DNA of 64,000 bases, from positions 62,001-126,000 of the forward strand of contig NC_057791.1 of assembly GCF_014905175.1 (NCBI RefSeq), read 5' to 3'. The notes beneath the pieces were generated by a model that did not search any database, had not been told where the DNA came from, and saw nothing but the letters and a program-made list of their open reading frames with translations. A program made the position numbers and the translations under genes. Numbering within the stretch: position 1 is the stretch's first letter; each line of letters begins with the position of its first letter. The stretch is from Aphidius gifuensis (Eukaryota; Arthropoda; Insecta; Hymenoptera; Braconidae). Positions 53,276-64,000 of the stretch are shown piece by piece.

Positions 53276-53360
53276 TTTTTCTAATATTATTTTGTTCTTT
53301 TTTTATATTGCATATTTATAATTATTAATTATAAATTTACATTGTTTGTTTTCGCACCGT

Positions 53361-53700
53361 TTAACAATTAACTCTGATATTTTTTAAACGCAACGCAGGA
53401 TAATGAACGTTTAATTTAAAATTAATTTTCCATTTTTTATGTGTTGAATTTAATATGTCGTTAAAAGAACCATCAACGTCTTTTGTCTGTTTTTTTTTCG
53501 TAGTTTTTTGTCGTTCAGTTATATCAGTATTTAATATGAAATCAATCATATTTCTTTCCATAAGTTTCGTAACTGATTAGACTGATTTCATATTAAATTT
53601 ACTCAATTTGTCGAAGAAAAACGAAAACCAACATACCTTCTACAACCACCAGCATCATCATCATTTTCATTGCTTGCTTAATTTGATTAAACAATGACAT
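53361..53700 (-). CDS. Small two-exon gene of unknown function (91 aa)
   Basis: Exons 53637-53700 and 53361-53572 join across GTATGT and TCAG borders in phase. The product reads MSLFNQIKQAMKMMMMLVVV, then EVTKLMERNMIDFILNTDIT, then a Lys/Thr-rich stretch, and ends LRLKNIRVNC. The start was chosen as the ATG at 53700 just before NQIKQAM; a possible 5' acceptor (TTACAG) lies near 53760. No signal peptide or known domain. It lies within the inverted duplication and has degenerate coding sequence downstream, so it may be a remnant rather than an active gene. Confidence 0.35.
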
Positions 53701-54082
53701 GACATATTTATCTCCATTTGTCAGTTATTTATGACAGTTCACTTGGTACAATGTCATTCTGTAACAAAAAACATACAAAATAATTAAAATATAATCAAGA
53801 AATTGTACAGCTTTGATATAACTATAAAAAATTACCTATGGTATGTAACATACTCTTGCCTTGGTTTGAATTATCAGCACATTTTCATGTAGCCAACAAT
53901 TACTTGATATTCAGTCTTGATTAGCTTTGATTAGCTTTAAACATTTATCAGCTACTGTAATTTTTAACAAATAATATTTTAGAAAATTGTTGGATAAATA
54001 AAAAAAATTAAATAACAATAAATATAAAATTATTCACCATAATTTGTTGTTCAATAAAGAGCCAATACTTTTTTAAACTTGG

Positions 54083-54425
54083 TCAGAAATATTTTACAAA
54101 TAAACTATGGCCATCTTTTGTATCTATAAAAAATAAATATTATTATTAAAATAAAATTATTATAGCTGGAAAAATGATGAATTAATTACTGTTATTGATT
54201 TTATTATTTTTATGAATTGGTATACTGCATTCATTGTATAAATTTGTAAATGAATTTATGACAACAAGAAAACCTAATCTCGAATTTTTCATTGCACGAT
54301 AATTGATTAAATATTTATAATTTCACTATTTTTTACACGTATTATTTGTTATCTCACAAAAACAAAGCTAATGACAATAGAATTTATTTACCTGCTGTCA
54401 TTATTTGTTGTAAATGTTCTGGCAC
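54083..54425 (-). pseudogene. Terminal exon pair of an unknown gene (fragment)
   Basis: Exons 54392-54425 and 54083-54123 join GACAG|GTGCC..GCAG|GTAAAT..TATAG|ATAC to read VPEHLQQIMTAD, then TKDGHSLFVKYF and stop. Splice sites and phase are good but I find no upstream coding exon. A homologous pair on the other arm and strand (55235-55265, 55959-56017) keeps the MTAD junction. Function unknown. Confidence 0.35.
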
Positions 54426-54494
54426 CTGTCAAGGCTTGACAACTTTTGAAATATCCAGGCAAATCTGTAATTTTTTTCAACAAATATGTTTAAA

Positions 54495-55475
54495 TAATGT
54501 TTATTTTCAATTTTGTATAATAATATTGTATGATTAACAATTATTTATTGTAAAAAATGTCACTTGACTTGCAACAACAAAGAAACCTAACCTCAAATTT
54601 GTTTTTGCTCAATAATTAATTAATTATTTATAATTTTACTATTTTTAATACGAAAACAAAGGTTATTATAGGCTTACGGTGCAATTTGCGCTTTTTGGGA
54701 TTAACACTTTAAACAATATCAATTTGTGGTTAAATAGTGACATCCAGCAATAATTTACTCAGGCCAGCGAATAACTGATTTATTATAAATTAACAATTAA
54801 TTGTTGCTTTATTGTTTGCTTACTGTTCAGCCGAAAATATTTTTAACTGAAAATAATGAGAATTTTAGAAAACGACTGCAGCGCCACAGAACGGTGAGAA
54901 TATCAACTTGCTCAATGAGATTTACCGACCGGTAATAGTTTATATTTCTGTCGTGTGGCAGCGCTGCAGTCGTTTTCTAAAATTCTCATGACTTTCTCAT
55001 AAAAAAAAATATTTTCAGTTGAAAAAAAAAAAATATTGCGTAATGACGTGCTCCGATTTTACAGTAATTATTTAGCAATAAATAGCAACAATTAATTGTT
55101 AATTTATAATAAATCAGTTCATTAACTCGCTGGCTACAATTTGAGTGCAAAATTATTGCTGGATGTCACGTATTTTAGCCAAAAATTGATATTGTTTAAA
55201 GTGTCCAAAAGCGGCCGGGTCACGAAAAGACGCCATGGAATTTTATAATAACAAAATGACCGCAGGTAAATATTTTTTATTATTATTAGCTTTGTTTTCG
55301 TCAGACAAACAATAATACGTATAAACAATAGTAAAATTATAAATAATTAATTAATTATTGAGCAAAAACAAATTTGAGGTTAGGTTTCTTTGTCGTTGCA
55401 AGTCAAGTGACATTTTTTTGGAGTAAATAATTGTTAAACATACAATATTATTATAAAAAATTGAAAATAAACATT
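54495..55475. repeat. Central palindrome of the inverted duplication
   Basis: Arms 54495-54884 and 54961-55475. The innermost 29 bases (54856-54884 and 54961-54989, containing CGACTGCAGCGC) are perfectly complementary around a 76-base spacer. Further out the arms keep AACCTAACCTCAAATTTG, CACTTTAAACAATATCAAT and GATTTATTATAAATTAAC but differ by indels. Confidence 0.9.
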
Positions 55476-56017
55476 AATTGAATGTTTTTGTGCATAAACA
55501 AAGATAAATACGTAATTTTTATCATAATTTGTGACAATAAAAAAGAATAAGTTGTCATTTTTTACAAAGACAAAGAGATTGTCAATTTATTTATAAATAA
55601 TTATAAATATTTATTATTTATAGCATTGTTGTAGGATTCGTGTTGTATAACAATAGTTTTTTTATTAATAATAATTTTAAAAATGTGAAATATTTTAATT
55701 TCAATTTTTCCTTTGTATGAGACCTTTGTCAGTTTAGTGTCAGTTTATTCACTTTTAGACTCAATTTTTTACTGTTGAATTGTTTAATTATTGCTTATTT
55801 ATCTATTTAATATCCATTTACCATTTATTTATTCATTTAATACTCATTTATTTATTTATTTAATAATGTTATTTTTATTTACTCTTTTTGTTGATAATTA
55901 CTCCAATTTCAGAAATTTTTATTACATAATTTTTATTTAATGTTTTTATTGTTCACAGATATATTACAAGCAGTGTGGCTAAAATATTTGGTGTGTGTTA
56001 TGTTATTAACTAACTAA
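55235..56017 (+). pseudogene. Mirror exon pair on the right arm (fragment)
   Basis: ATG at 55235 opens MEFYNNKMTA before GCAG|GTAAAT. An acceptor TTCACAG at 55958 joins DILQAVWLKYLVCVMLLTN and stop, 29 aa in all. The first exon is homologous to 54392-54425 in inverted orientation. It is probably a by-product of the duplication rather than a protein gene. Confidence 0.25.
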
Positions 56018-57249
56018 CATTAACAAATGACTGAACAAATGACTAAATTGATTTGTCATTGGAGCCAAAATCATTATTGAGTACAGTGAGTGATTTTATT
56101 TCATTGTTTATAAATAAAAGTATTTATCCAACACTAATTTAATAATTTATTGTTACAGCTGCATGAAATTTATCCTGGCCAATATATTAAATTTACATAA
56201 TGAAAAAAGAAGATGAAGAGAAAGTAACTACTTTATTTACAACAACCCAGACTTCTTGAATGCTATAAAATATAACATGAAAATTGAAAAAAACATCATC
56301 GAGACACTCTACATGATATGCTTATGCTTTAATAATGATGAATCCCTAATTATGAAAAATCATCACTTAATTATTTACATGTTGCACGTATAATTGAATT
56401 TAAGAAATGGTAGGTTTCAATGAAATCCACCACCTCATAATTTGTCTAATGAGATTTTATCTTAAAACTTAATCTTTCTTTTACTTTAAAAATCACAGGC
56501 TGTTGGTGTCATTTATTATCATGCTATTAACACTACTGTATCATTAATCTTGGTAGTATTCATGACTTGTCATCTCATATGATTGTATCTATTTTTTTTA
56601 CTGGAAGAATAATCAACAACATCACATGGTGCTGGTATTATTGACTCTCTATTATGATCTCTCTCATGTACCAATTGTTGTTATTGTTCAACAATTGTTA
56701 ATGTTGATTGAAATTGTCTTTGGTAAAGTGCTAGTGATTCTTATAAATAATAACATGTTGGATTGAGAGAGTTGAGAGCTACTGAGAACATCAGAGAGCA
56801 TCAGAATATACTGCCTCTAGCAAATGGCTTGCCTCCTCTCTCTATCCAAGAGTTTGTATACATCAAAGAGCTTGCCGCTATAGCAACGATGTGTATATTA
56901 TCAACTCAACCAACCAACAACTCGAGATCTTGTTTTGAAATTGATAAACTAATTTGAAATCGTAATAACAATAAAATAATATTACAAGTTATTATACTCT
57001 TTAAATAATAAATCAATCAAGTAGTTTATCATCAAGTGAATAATTATCAAAAGAACATTATACTAAAATAGCTTTCAATTTTATTTAGATGATATAAAAA
57101 CAAAAACTTTATAAACTATACAAGTTAATATTGGTGTTAGTTGGTGAAAAGTGTGTTTGAAAAAGTTGTGGTAAAAAGCAGTGAAAAAAGTGATGGTGAT
57201 GATAGTTTTGTGTGTAATGATTAAACCTGTTGCTGATCCAATTGATTCA
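56018..57249. other. Right inner part of inverted duplication, no intact gene
   Basis: A/T-rich, with a coding-like but broken tract around 56200-56410 (legible KYNMKIEKNIIETLYMIC, HVARIIEFKKW in different frames). No intact gene. Confidence 0.4.
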
Positions 57250-58030
57250 TCACGTGAACTACATGGAGTGCAGGTATCCCCTACTAGTCTTCATGGAGTT
57301 GGTGCATGTGAATGCTGCCTTCTAGATCTTCTATACAGTCAACTGATGCATGTAAATACTGACTCCAAGATCTTCTAAAAAAGGTAAGAGGCCCTCTGGT
57401 CATTTTTTTAACCAATCCCTCAGTAGGGTAAAGTGCGTCAACAAGCTTGTAGCATTAAAGAATTTATGATATATTTCTTTAAAGCTACTTGATATAATTA
57501 TCTCCCATATATTTATATATTTGATATATTATTTTGTGACTTGTACAGCTCACCTTGATTACTTTTTATTTTTTTTTTTAAATTTAAATTATAAAATTTG
57601 AATACCAGAATAAATGGTGATAGTTGATTGATCAAGGTGTGCACATCAACCTGTCTATCTCAAACAGAGTAGACGGGGGTGAATAGGATGTATTTCAGGT
57701 ATATATTTGTCAATTGTCATTTTTTCTAGGAAATATTAGGATGTTTATTTTATTTTTTTTCAGGTTTATTTAATATATTTATTTTTATAATATTTAGATT
57801 TAAATAATTTCTTGTTGAACGCACTTTATCAAATGTAAATTTATTTTTGATATATCTTTGCAGCTTTGAGCGCAAGTAAATAATTAATATTTTTTACTAT
57901 TTCATTTCACTTGTTTATCAAGTACTTTAACAATTAAATTCGGGTTATATCAGCGCTTCAATAACAGTGGCTGCTATTAATGAGCGTTTGTCATTTAAAG
58001 ATTCAGTGCTTAATTTTTTCAGTAAGTATA
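57250..58030 (-). repeat. Right outer arm of the inverted duplication
   Basis: Reverse complement of 51541-52340. On the plus strand its outer end reads GTCATTTAAAGATTCAGTGC.. followed by a GTAAGT donor, the counterpart of the presumed SNRNP35 leader exon, now pointing at the gene starting at 58987. Confidence 0.85.
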
Positions 58031-58040
58031 TAAACTTTAT

Positions 58041-58986
58041 TTTACTACTTCAATTCCTCGACCAACTTTAGCTATTAAAATTTAATTAAATAAATATTTA
58101 AATCAGTTTCAAATACATAAAAATTTGTCGATAAGTAGAATTCTATTAATAGTTGATAATTTTCTTGGCAAGAATGATGGAAAATTTAAATAATTTAGTC
58201 GTAAAAAAATTTCCACTGACCTTTGTATTTATAATTTATAGAAAAAAAAATAGTTATTATTATTAATTAAAATAATTTCATAATTTTTTAATACATATAA
58301 ATAAAATTTTTATATTTTCTTTTCCTCAAGTAGAAATATTTTTTGCTGATACCTGAGTTGTGTGTAATGTTAAATAATGCACATACATACATCAAAAAAA
58401 AATCAAAATGAAAATGAGATGAAAGAAAGGCGCACAAAGTTGGCGCAATTTACATTATCGTCAAATATGGTGCATAACATTAAAGTGAGTTAAAAAAAAA
58501 AAAAAAAAGATGAAAAATAAATAGCGACATGCGCACTTGTTGTTTAATAAAGTACATATAATTTTTACACACAGTACACCAAGACACACCTGACTCCAAG
58601 CAAGGACGTACGGTCTCTAAACTCGGCCTTGTCAATTTCACCAAGTTCCGGGCATCATAATAATAAACATGAGCTTTATTATTTTACCTTTAATGATTAA
58701 AAAAAAAAAATTTAAAAATAACAACAATAACACCAAATTACATATATATCATCTAAACAAGTCAATATTTAATTAAATATATAATTTTTATTTCATTGTG
58801 ACAAAACAATAACAACAATAATTTTGTGGTTTTCATAAAAAATGTAGTGTGGTTGTTGTTGTTTTTTTTGTGTTTTGTTTTTATGATAAAAGTTTAACAA
58901 GTGAAAATTGAGCTTTAAAAATAAGAATTGAATTATTTGTTTTGATTTGTTTTTTTTGTTTTTTGTTTGTTTTATTTAATGAGATA
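58041..58986. other. Upstream region of the RhoGEF-like gene
   Basis: A/T-rich, with a more balanced patch at 58560-58660 (AAGGACGTACGGTCTC, CACCAAGTTCCGGGC) that could be a promoter or leader. No coding exon. Confidence 0.4.
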
Positions 58987-61900
58987 ATGGCAAGTACACC
59001 GACATCAATTGAAAATCAAATTGATAGTTTTTTGGAGCAATTTAAGAGGAGTGCCTCAAGGGCAATGGAAGAAACACAAAAAAGAACAAGTTACAATGCC
59101 AGTAGCAGTTTGAGTATCAGTAGAAGTCAAAGTGCCAATCTTGATATTGAAATATTGGAAGCTGGTTTGTTGATTGATTATATTAATTTATTTTTAAAAA
59201 TTAAATTCTATATAAGCAGCGTGATGATTGACAATAATTGACAAATAACGCAAATTAAAACATTTTATATATTTTGTCACTCTTTAAGAGAGGGCTCGGC
59301 CCTGCAGCAAATACATATCACATATACTCACATCTATGGCTTGAAACAAACTTCAAATCAATAGATCAAAATCTAAACAATTACATCTAAATTTTTCTCT
59401 ATACATATTTTTATTTTTATCAATTATATATACCTAAAACAAATTTAAAAGAATTTCATTTTGATTTTTTTTTTATTGTTTAACTGTCAATAAAAAATAA
59501 AAAAAAAAAAAAACAATTAGGTATATAAATTGCTAAATGATAAAAAAAAAAAATATGATAATTAGCATGTCATTTTTTTTTATCAGGAAAATTTTAAAAG
59601 AACGTTATCATATTTTTATTGCGCAACAAGCACTGCTATTTTTTTTTTCTATCTTTTTATATACATAAAAAAAAAACATTATTACTATATTGAAAATATT
59701 TAAATTCATATAATGATAATATTTAATATAAAAAAAAAAAAAAAAAAAAAAACATGCGGTATAAATGGACACGTGCGATTTTCTCCTTCTCCATTTGATT
59801 GTCTCCTTGTAAATTCAACGATTGGTTTAAAGTTTTCCCTCTTTTCTGCAAATGTTGCAACATTCTGGGGACACTAGATAATTTTTTATTTATTTTTTTG
59901 CTGTACTGACACTAGGGATAACAGTGCAGATATCAAGTGCAAAATAGCATAGTACATTTATAGAAAAAAAAATAATAAAATAGTGTGTAGAGTATAAACA
60001 TTATAGTAGTCAAAATATAAAATAAATAAATTTTTCAAATTAATTCGGCTTGTGGCTAATTTAAAAGTTAATTAATTTTTTTTGCTTTTTTTTTTCTGGC
60101 AAATGACTTGTTTTTAAATTTAATTGACAATTGTTTATTTTATTAACACAGCAAATTAATATTAAATACGTGACAACTTGCGCAAAAGTGATGGAAAAAT
60201 AAATAAATTTTAACACCGGCTTGTTCTCTACATTAGTATATATCGATCAAATTTAAGACTATAAAAATTTTTCAATAAGTTATTTATTTTTAAACGGTTT
60301 GGTAAAATTGATTATTTTTTCGATTTATTAATAGATGGATAATTAATTTTATTAATTTTCATGATAAAAAAGTTGTGGTGTTTGTATATAATTGAGTAAA
60401 ATTTATATAATAATGACAAACAATGAATTAACTTGTGACATTGCTAAAAAAAAAACTGGACATTGTTGTAATTGTCCATGTCATCAACATTGTACAACTA
60501 AATGTCGAGGTTTGTGTATTTTTATATTGCAAATAATAAGTAATTTAAATTTTTTTTTCTATTGATTAATTAGTACATATTGTAATTAATTTTTCAATTT
60601 AAAAAAACTAGTTTTTTATTTATTTTTTTTTTCTTGTTTTTAATAAAAATTTTACTTGTGGTTTTTTATATCGGGTTTTTTTTTTTTTAATTATATTCAT
60701 GCGGTCTATGATGAACAATTTAATTAAAAAAAAAAAAAAAAATCTTTTATTTATTATTATGTGTGTCTCATGTGGTATACCTATATATGATAGACCAGGG
60801 CCGTAACTTGCACTTGCATCTAATGTCAATTAATCAATACTTGAATTAAAATCAAAAAAACCACAATAATTAAGTTAGAAAGAATATATTATTTTATAAT
60901 AATTTTAATTTATAAATATATTTCAATCTAAAATTTAATTAAAGATTTAATTTAATTGCTTAATAAACCAAGTGTTGATTATATTTGATAATTAATTGTC
61001 AATAATATTTATTGATTAGGCATCGTATATTTTAAAAATTAAATATATTGTAAATTAATTAAATCATGTGTGGTGCTAATTGTTACTGCACTGATGAATC
61101 TTTTTTTTTTTTTTCCTCCCTGAAATTGACAAGTCAACATACACATACATACACATTACACACACACATTTTACATAATATAACGTTAATAATAATAAAT
61201 ATTCATCTCCACCTCATATTTCATTTATTTAATAAACAAACAAATCAATATTATTGTTATATATGAAATTAAAATCAGTGATATGTGATGATATTGTAAA
61301 TAAATATATATTAACAACATTTATTAATAATATTTATATGAAAAATAATTAAAGTGGTAAGTTTAGCTCTCTATTTATTTTTTTAAATGATCATAAGGGT
61401 GTTTATTGTTTTGACATTTTTTTTATACCTACTTGTTTTTAATTTTAATATTTCTTTTTAAAATTTGAAAAATTAAACATTTTCTAACCTAATTTTAATT
61501 ATAACTTAATTTTTTACAGAAAAATTGAATAAAAAAAAAAACAAATAAATGGAACATCAAAATTGTAATAATGAAAAATCAGCTATTGAAGAAGAAGCAA
61601 ATAAAAATAAGGTAATTAAATTTGAATTTTTATAAAACTAACAACTGTAGATATATTTATACCTATAGGTATATACCTATTATTTGTTACAGAAGATAAA
61701 AAACATTAATAGTAAAAAATTAAAACATGATTCAACAAGAGATGTAGAAGAAAGTGTAGCTCAAGTACTTGAAAAATTTGAAAATGGTTGTGAATGTCAA
61801 GATGACAAATGTTTTAAAGGTTTAAATCCAGAAACAATATATCGTCATCGTTTAAATATTGCTGAGTTAACAAAAGCAGAACATGATATGTATTTAATGG

Positions 61901-63751
61901 GTGTTACAATGGCATGTTTAACTGATCCAAATAATACTGCTAAAAATACTGAAAGACGTAGATTACGTGCACAATATGTTTATCAAGGTAGACGTGTTTG
62001 TCTTGATGCATTTTTGTATCTTGAAAATTGTACACATTATCAAATTAAAAGAATAAGAAAACATATTATAACACATGGTGTTACACCACGTGTACATGGT
62101 AATCATGGTAAAATACCACACAATACATTTTCACTTGATATTTATCAAATTGCTACTGAATTTTTAAAAAAATTTATACAAAAACACAACAATAATAGCA
62201 ATAATAAAAATAATTCACCAATATATTTATCACCAAATATTACAAGAAAAAAAATTCATAATCTTTATAAAGATTATTCTAAAAATGTTGCATCAACAAT
62301 TAAAGTATTGGGTTATTCAACATTTCGTAGATTTATCAAAGTACAATTTCCACATGTTAAATTTTCAAAAATTGAATTTATTGTTAAAGCAACAGCAACA
62401 ACAAATGGAAGACAAAATAATAATTCTAATAAATCAACATCATCATCATCAAATTGTCAAATAACAAATGATGGAATTATTGTCAATAAATCTGGACTGC
62501 CAGTAACAGTTGATAATATTAAATAAATGTTGTTGTTGTTGTTGATGTAGTAATAATGGTTTTTTGATTTACCATTTGTTAAGCTTACAACACTTTCTTT
62601 TCAAGTAAAATTTAATGATGTTGTATAAATATAAATATACATTTATTTAACGATCAAGTTGAGTACGTTGTGATAATAAAGTAAAATATTTTATGATCTT
62701 GCTGAAATTAAATGCCATAATACAGTAGCCAAGTTGTATTTGTACAATTATGTTTAATGAGAGAAAAAGAAGGAAAGGGTCAAAAACCTCGTGTGATATT
62801 TATTTATCATTGTGGTTGGCATGTGAATATATACATTGTGTTTATTTTATTTAAAAAATTAAATACTTTGAAGTTTAATGTCAGGATTTCACAGTGCGTG
62901 ACTGAATTATAAGATTTTTATTTAAAAAAAAAAATCATTATATTGTTTTATTGATTTAATAAAATAAAAAATTTCTATGATGAGTACCTAGATATATTTA
63001 AAATAAATTCAATAGGTGACATTCAAATTAAAAAAAGACAAAAGAATTTTTATAAAATGTGAAAATTTTGCAAACGTGTTTCTATCATGAAGGATCAACT
63101 CGAGTGTCCTATTATGGATACTTGACCCAGAGAGACAAGTTTATTTTATATAAGATTGATATACCTATAGCAAAGAGTCTCTTGATTTTACAGTTATAAA
63201 TATATGGATGAATTATAATGATATAAAAGTGGATAAAGAAGAAAACTATAACATATTAACTGTTGAAGTTGAAGAGAAATGAAGATATATAATATTAGCA
63301 AGTTTAGCAAGGTCATAAGAGTGCATCCCCCACGATCATCATCATCACTCTTCAGGTTTAAACTTTTTAAATATTGTGTACAATTCAGTCTCATGCTGGA
63401 GTTCAACAAGCATTCATACACATTGACTATTAAACACGTGTTTATTGTTTATTGTTTATTTATTCAATAATTAAATTAATATAATAAATAATCAATTTAT
63501 AAAATTATTATATACATATACTTGTTTCTTGTTGATTTATTCATTTTTTAATTGAAATAATAATAAAAATAATTAATTCATTATGTGAGGTAAAATATTG
63601 TTAAATTATTTTTGTTTTTAGTTATAATTATATTATTATTTATTAATAATTACAGAAGATGTCGAGAGTATGACCGGTGAAATTGATAATGGAGATTTAA
63701 CTGTCCAAGATGTTGCTGATCTTTTGCAACCACAATACGCAATAATAACTG
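58987..63751 (+). CDS. Probable Dbl-family RhoGEF (MCF2L/DBS-like), 5' part
   Basis: Coding exon 58987-59164 (MASTPTSIENQIDSFLEQFK, a Ser-rich middle, ..LDIEILEA) ends in one base before GTTTGT. Exon 63656-63751 starts two bases into a codon, so they join as ILEA-EDVESMTGEIDNGDLTVQ and then DVADLLQPQYAIITGG. The ..DVADLLQPQYAIITGGR-type segment resembles the start of the CRAL-TRIO (Sec14) domain of MCF2L/DBS and Trio-type exchange factors, which activate Rho GTPases. The gene runs past the window, so GEF domains cannot be checked. The long intron holds an alternative first exon and a nested gene on the same strand. Confidence 0.5.
60413..60509 (+). other. Alternative first coding exon, Cys/His-rich
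   Basis: ATG at 60413 reads MTNNELTCDIAKKKTGHCCN then CPCHQHCTTKCR and ends with one base before GTTTGTG. That is the same phase and an unusual donor like the first exon at 59164, and it would splice to 63656. Nine Cys/His in about 17 residues suggest metal binding (inference). Confidence 0.45.
61549..62526 (+). CDS. Transposase-derived-looking protein nested in intron
   Basis: Exons 61549-61611 (MEHQNCNNEKSAIEEEANKN) and 61693-62526 give 298 aa with an intact frame. A CxC-x4-C motif (GCECQDDKCF) and a helical region (LNIAELTKAEHDMYLMGVTM) are followed by RRVCLDAFLYLENCTHYQIK and RIRKHIITHGVTPRVHGNHG. This layout recalls the N-terminal DNA-binding part of insect DDE transposon proteins (VC..FL....S...I.R....). 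The frame ends without any DDE catalytic domain, in an Asn/Ser-rich tail. It may be a domesticated fragment; I could not assign a family. AATAAA overlaps the stop codon. A leader acceptor TTTACAG lies at about 61518. Confidence 0.7.
62528..63655. other. Non-coding intron sequence
   Basis: A/T-rich intron of the RhoGEF-like gene downstream of the nested gene. No exon or RNA gene seen; one TATACCTATA at 63160. Confidence 0.5.
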
Positions 63752-64000
63752 GTAATAAACAATTATTAATATAATATAATGTATACTTATTTGATAGTTG
63801 ACCCGAAAAATAAAAAATTATTTTAACTGCAATAAAAAAAAGGATAAATGAATGGAATTTAAAGAAAAACAATCCGTTAAAACCGGTTTTATCTGCCGAA
63901 TCTTGTCTCGTTGAAAAAATTGATCAGAGTGCCTTTTTTTTTCAATATTTTAATTATATTTTTTTAACCACGAAACATATTAATTTTTGTATTTTAAAGA
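63752..64000. other. Intron of the RhoGEF-like gene, to window end
   Basis: Follows a GTAATA donor. No further exon before the window ends. Confidence 0.5.

Larger units (their letters stand above)
51515..58040. repeat. Large imperfect inverted duplication (~6.5 kb)
   Basis: Outer arms at about 51540-52340 and 57250-58030 are reverse complements over hundreds of bases. Shared blocks include CACCCCCGTCTACTCTGTTT, GGTGAGCTGTACAAGTCAC, GACCAGAGGGCCTCTTACC and GCAGCTTTGAGCGCAAGTAA. Inner arms at 54495-54884 and 54961-55475 are also inverted copies (for example GTCACTTGACTTGCAAC.. and GACATCCAGCAATAATT). The outer and inner symmetry centres differ by only about 150 bases, so one palindrome with later indels is plausible. 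The middle parts (52340-54495, 55475-57250) are too diverged for me to align. No transposase is recognised inside. Confidence 0.85.

Noticed and set aside
1..64000. tRNA, rRNA or CRISPR arrays
   Set aside because: No cloverleaf, rRNA core or spaced-repeat pattern was seen. The only tandem array is the satellite, which has no variable spacers.

Overview
The window is an A/T-rich (roughly three quarters A+T by eye) eukaryotic nuclear segment with short spliced genes, many introns and long simple-sequence tracts. The gene set is insect: UBE3A, a Ly6/uPAR GPI protein, NOC3, an rdgA/DGK-zeta type diacylglycerol kinase, troponin T with the poly-Glu tail typical of winged insects, and the U11/U12 35 kDa protein. 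A parasitoid wasp or other hymenopteran is my best guess (inference from composition and gene style only).

Layout. 1-2314: UBE3A upstream DNA. 2315-6452 (+): UBE3A, with several frame breaks. 7078-7813 (-): Ly6/uPAR protein. 8209-10786 (-): NOC3, also with frame breaks. 10860-10959: 100-N gap. 10960 to about 18650: tandem satellite of a ~143 bp unit, about 50-55 copies. 18651-21783: non-coding. 21784-29129 (-): rdgA body, with candidate alternative 5' exons out to 41.45 kb. 42583-47957 (-): troponin T, with a 5' UTR exon near 49 kb and muscle-type regulatory sites. 50392-51066 (-): SNRNP35. 51.5-58.0 kb: a large imperfect inverted duplication with a 29-bp perfect palindrome near its centre and small broken gene pieces inside. 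58987-63751 (+): 5' exons of a gene that looks like a Dbl-family RhoGEF and runs off the window, with two alternative first exons. A transposase-like gene (61549-62526) is nested in its intron.

The genes are unrelated housekeeping, signalling and muscle genes and do not form one pathway. The most unusual parts are (i) the satellite array with an inverted-repeat core and two linked monomer classes, (ii) the 6.5 kb inverted duplication, which appears to have copied the SNRNP35 5' exon/promoter to face the neighbouring gene, (iii) the troponin T alternative-exon block, including a candidate 3-nt microexon, and (iv) the restriction of coding frameshifts to the DNA left of the gap, which suggests consensus error there. 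All exon models were made by eye from splice consensus, phase and remembered family sequence. No search was run.
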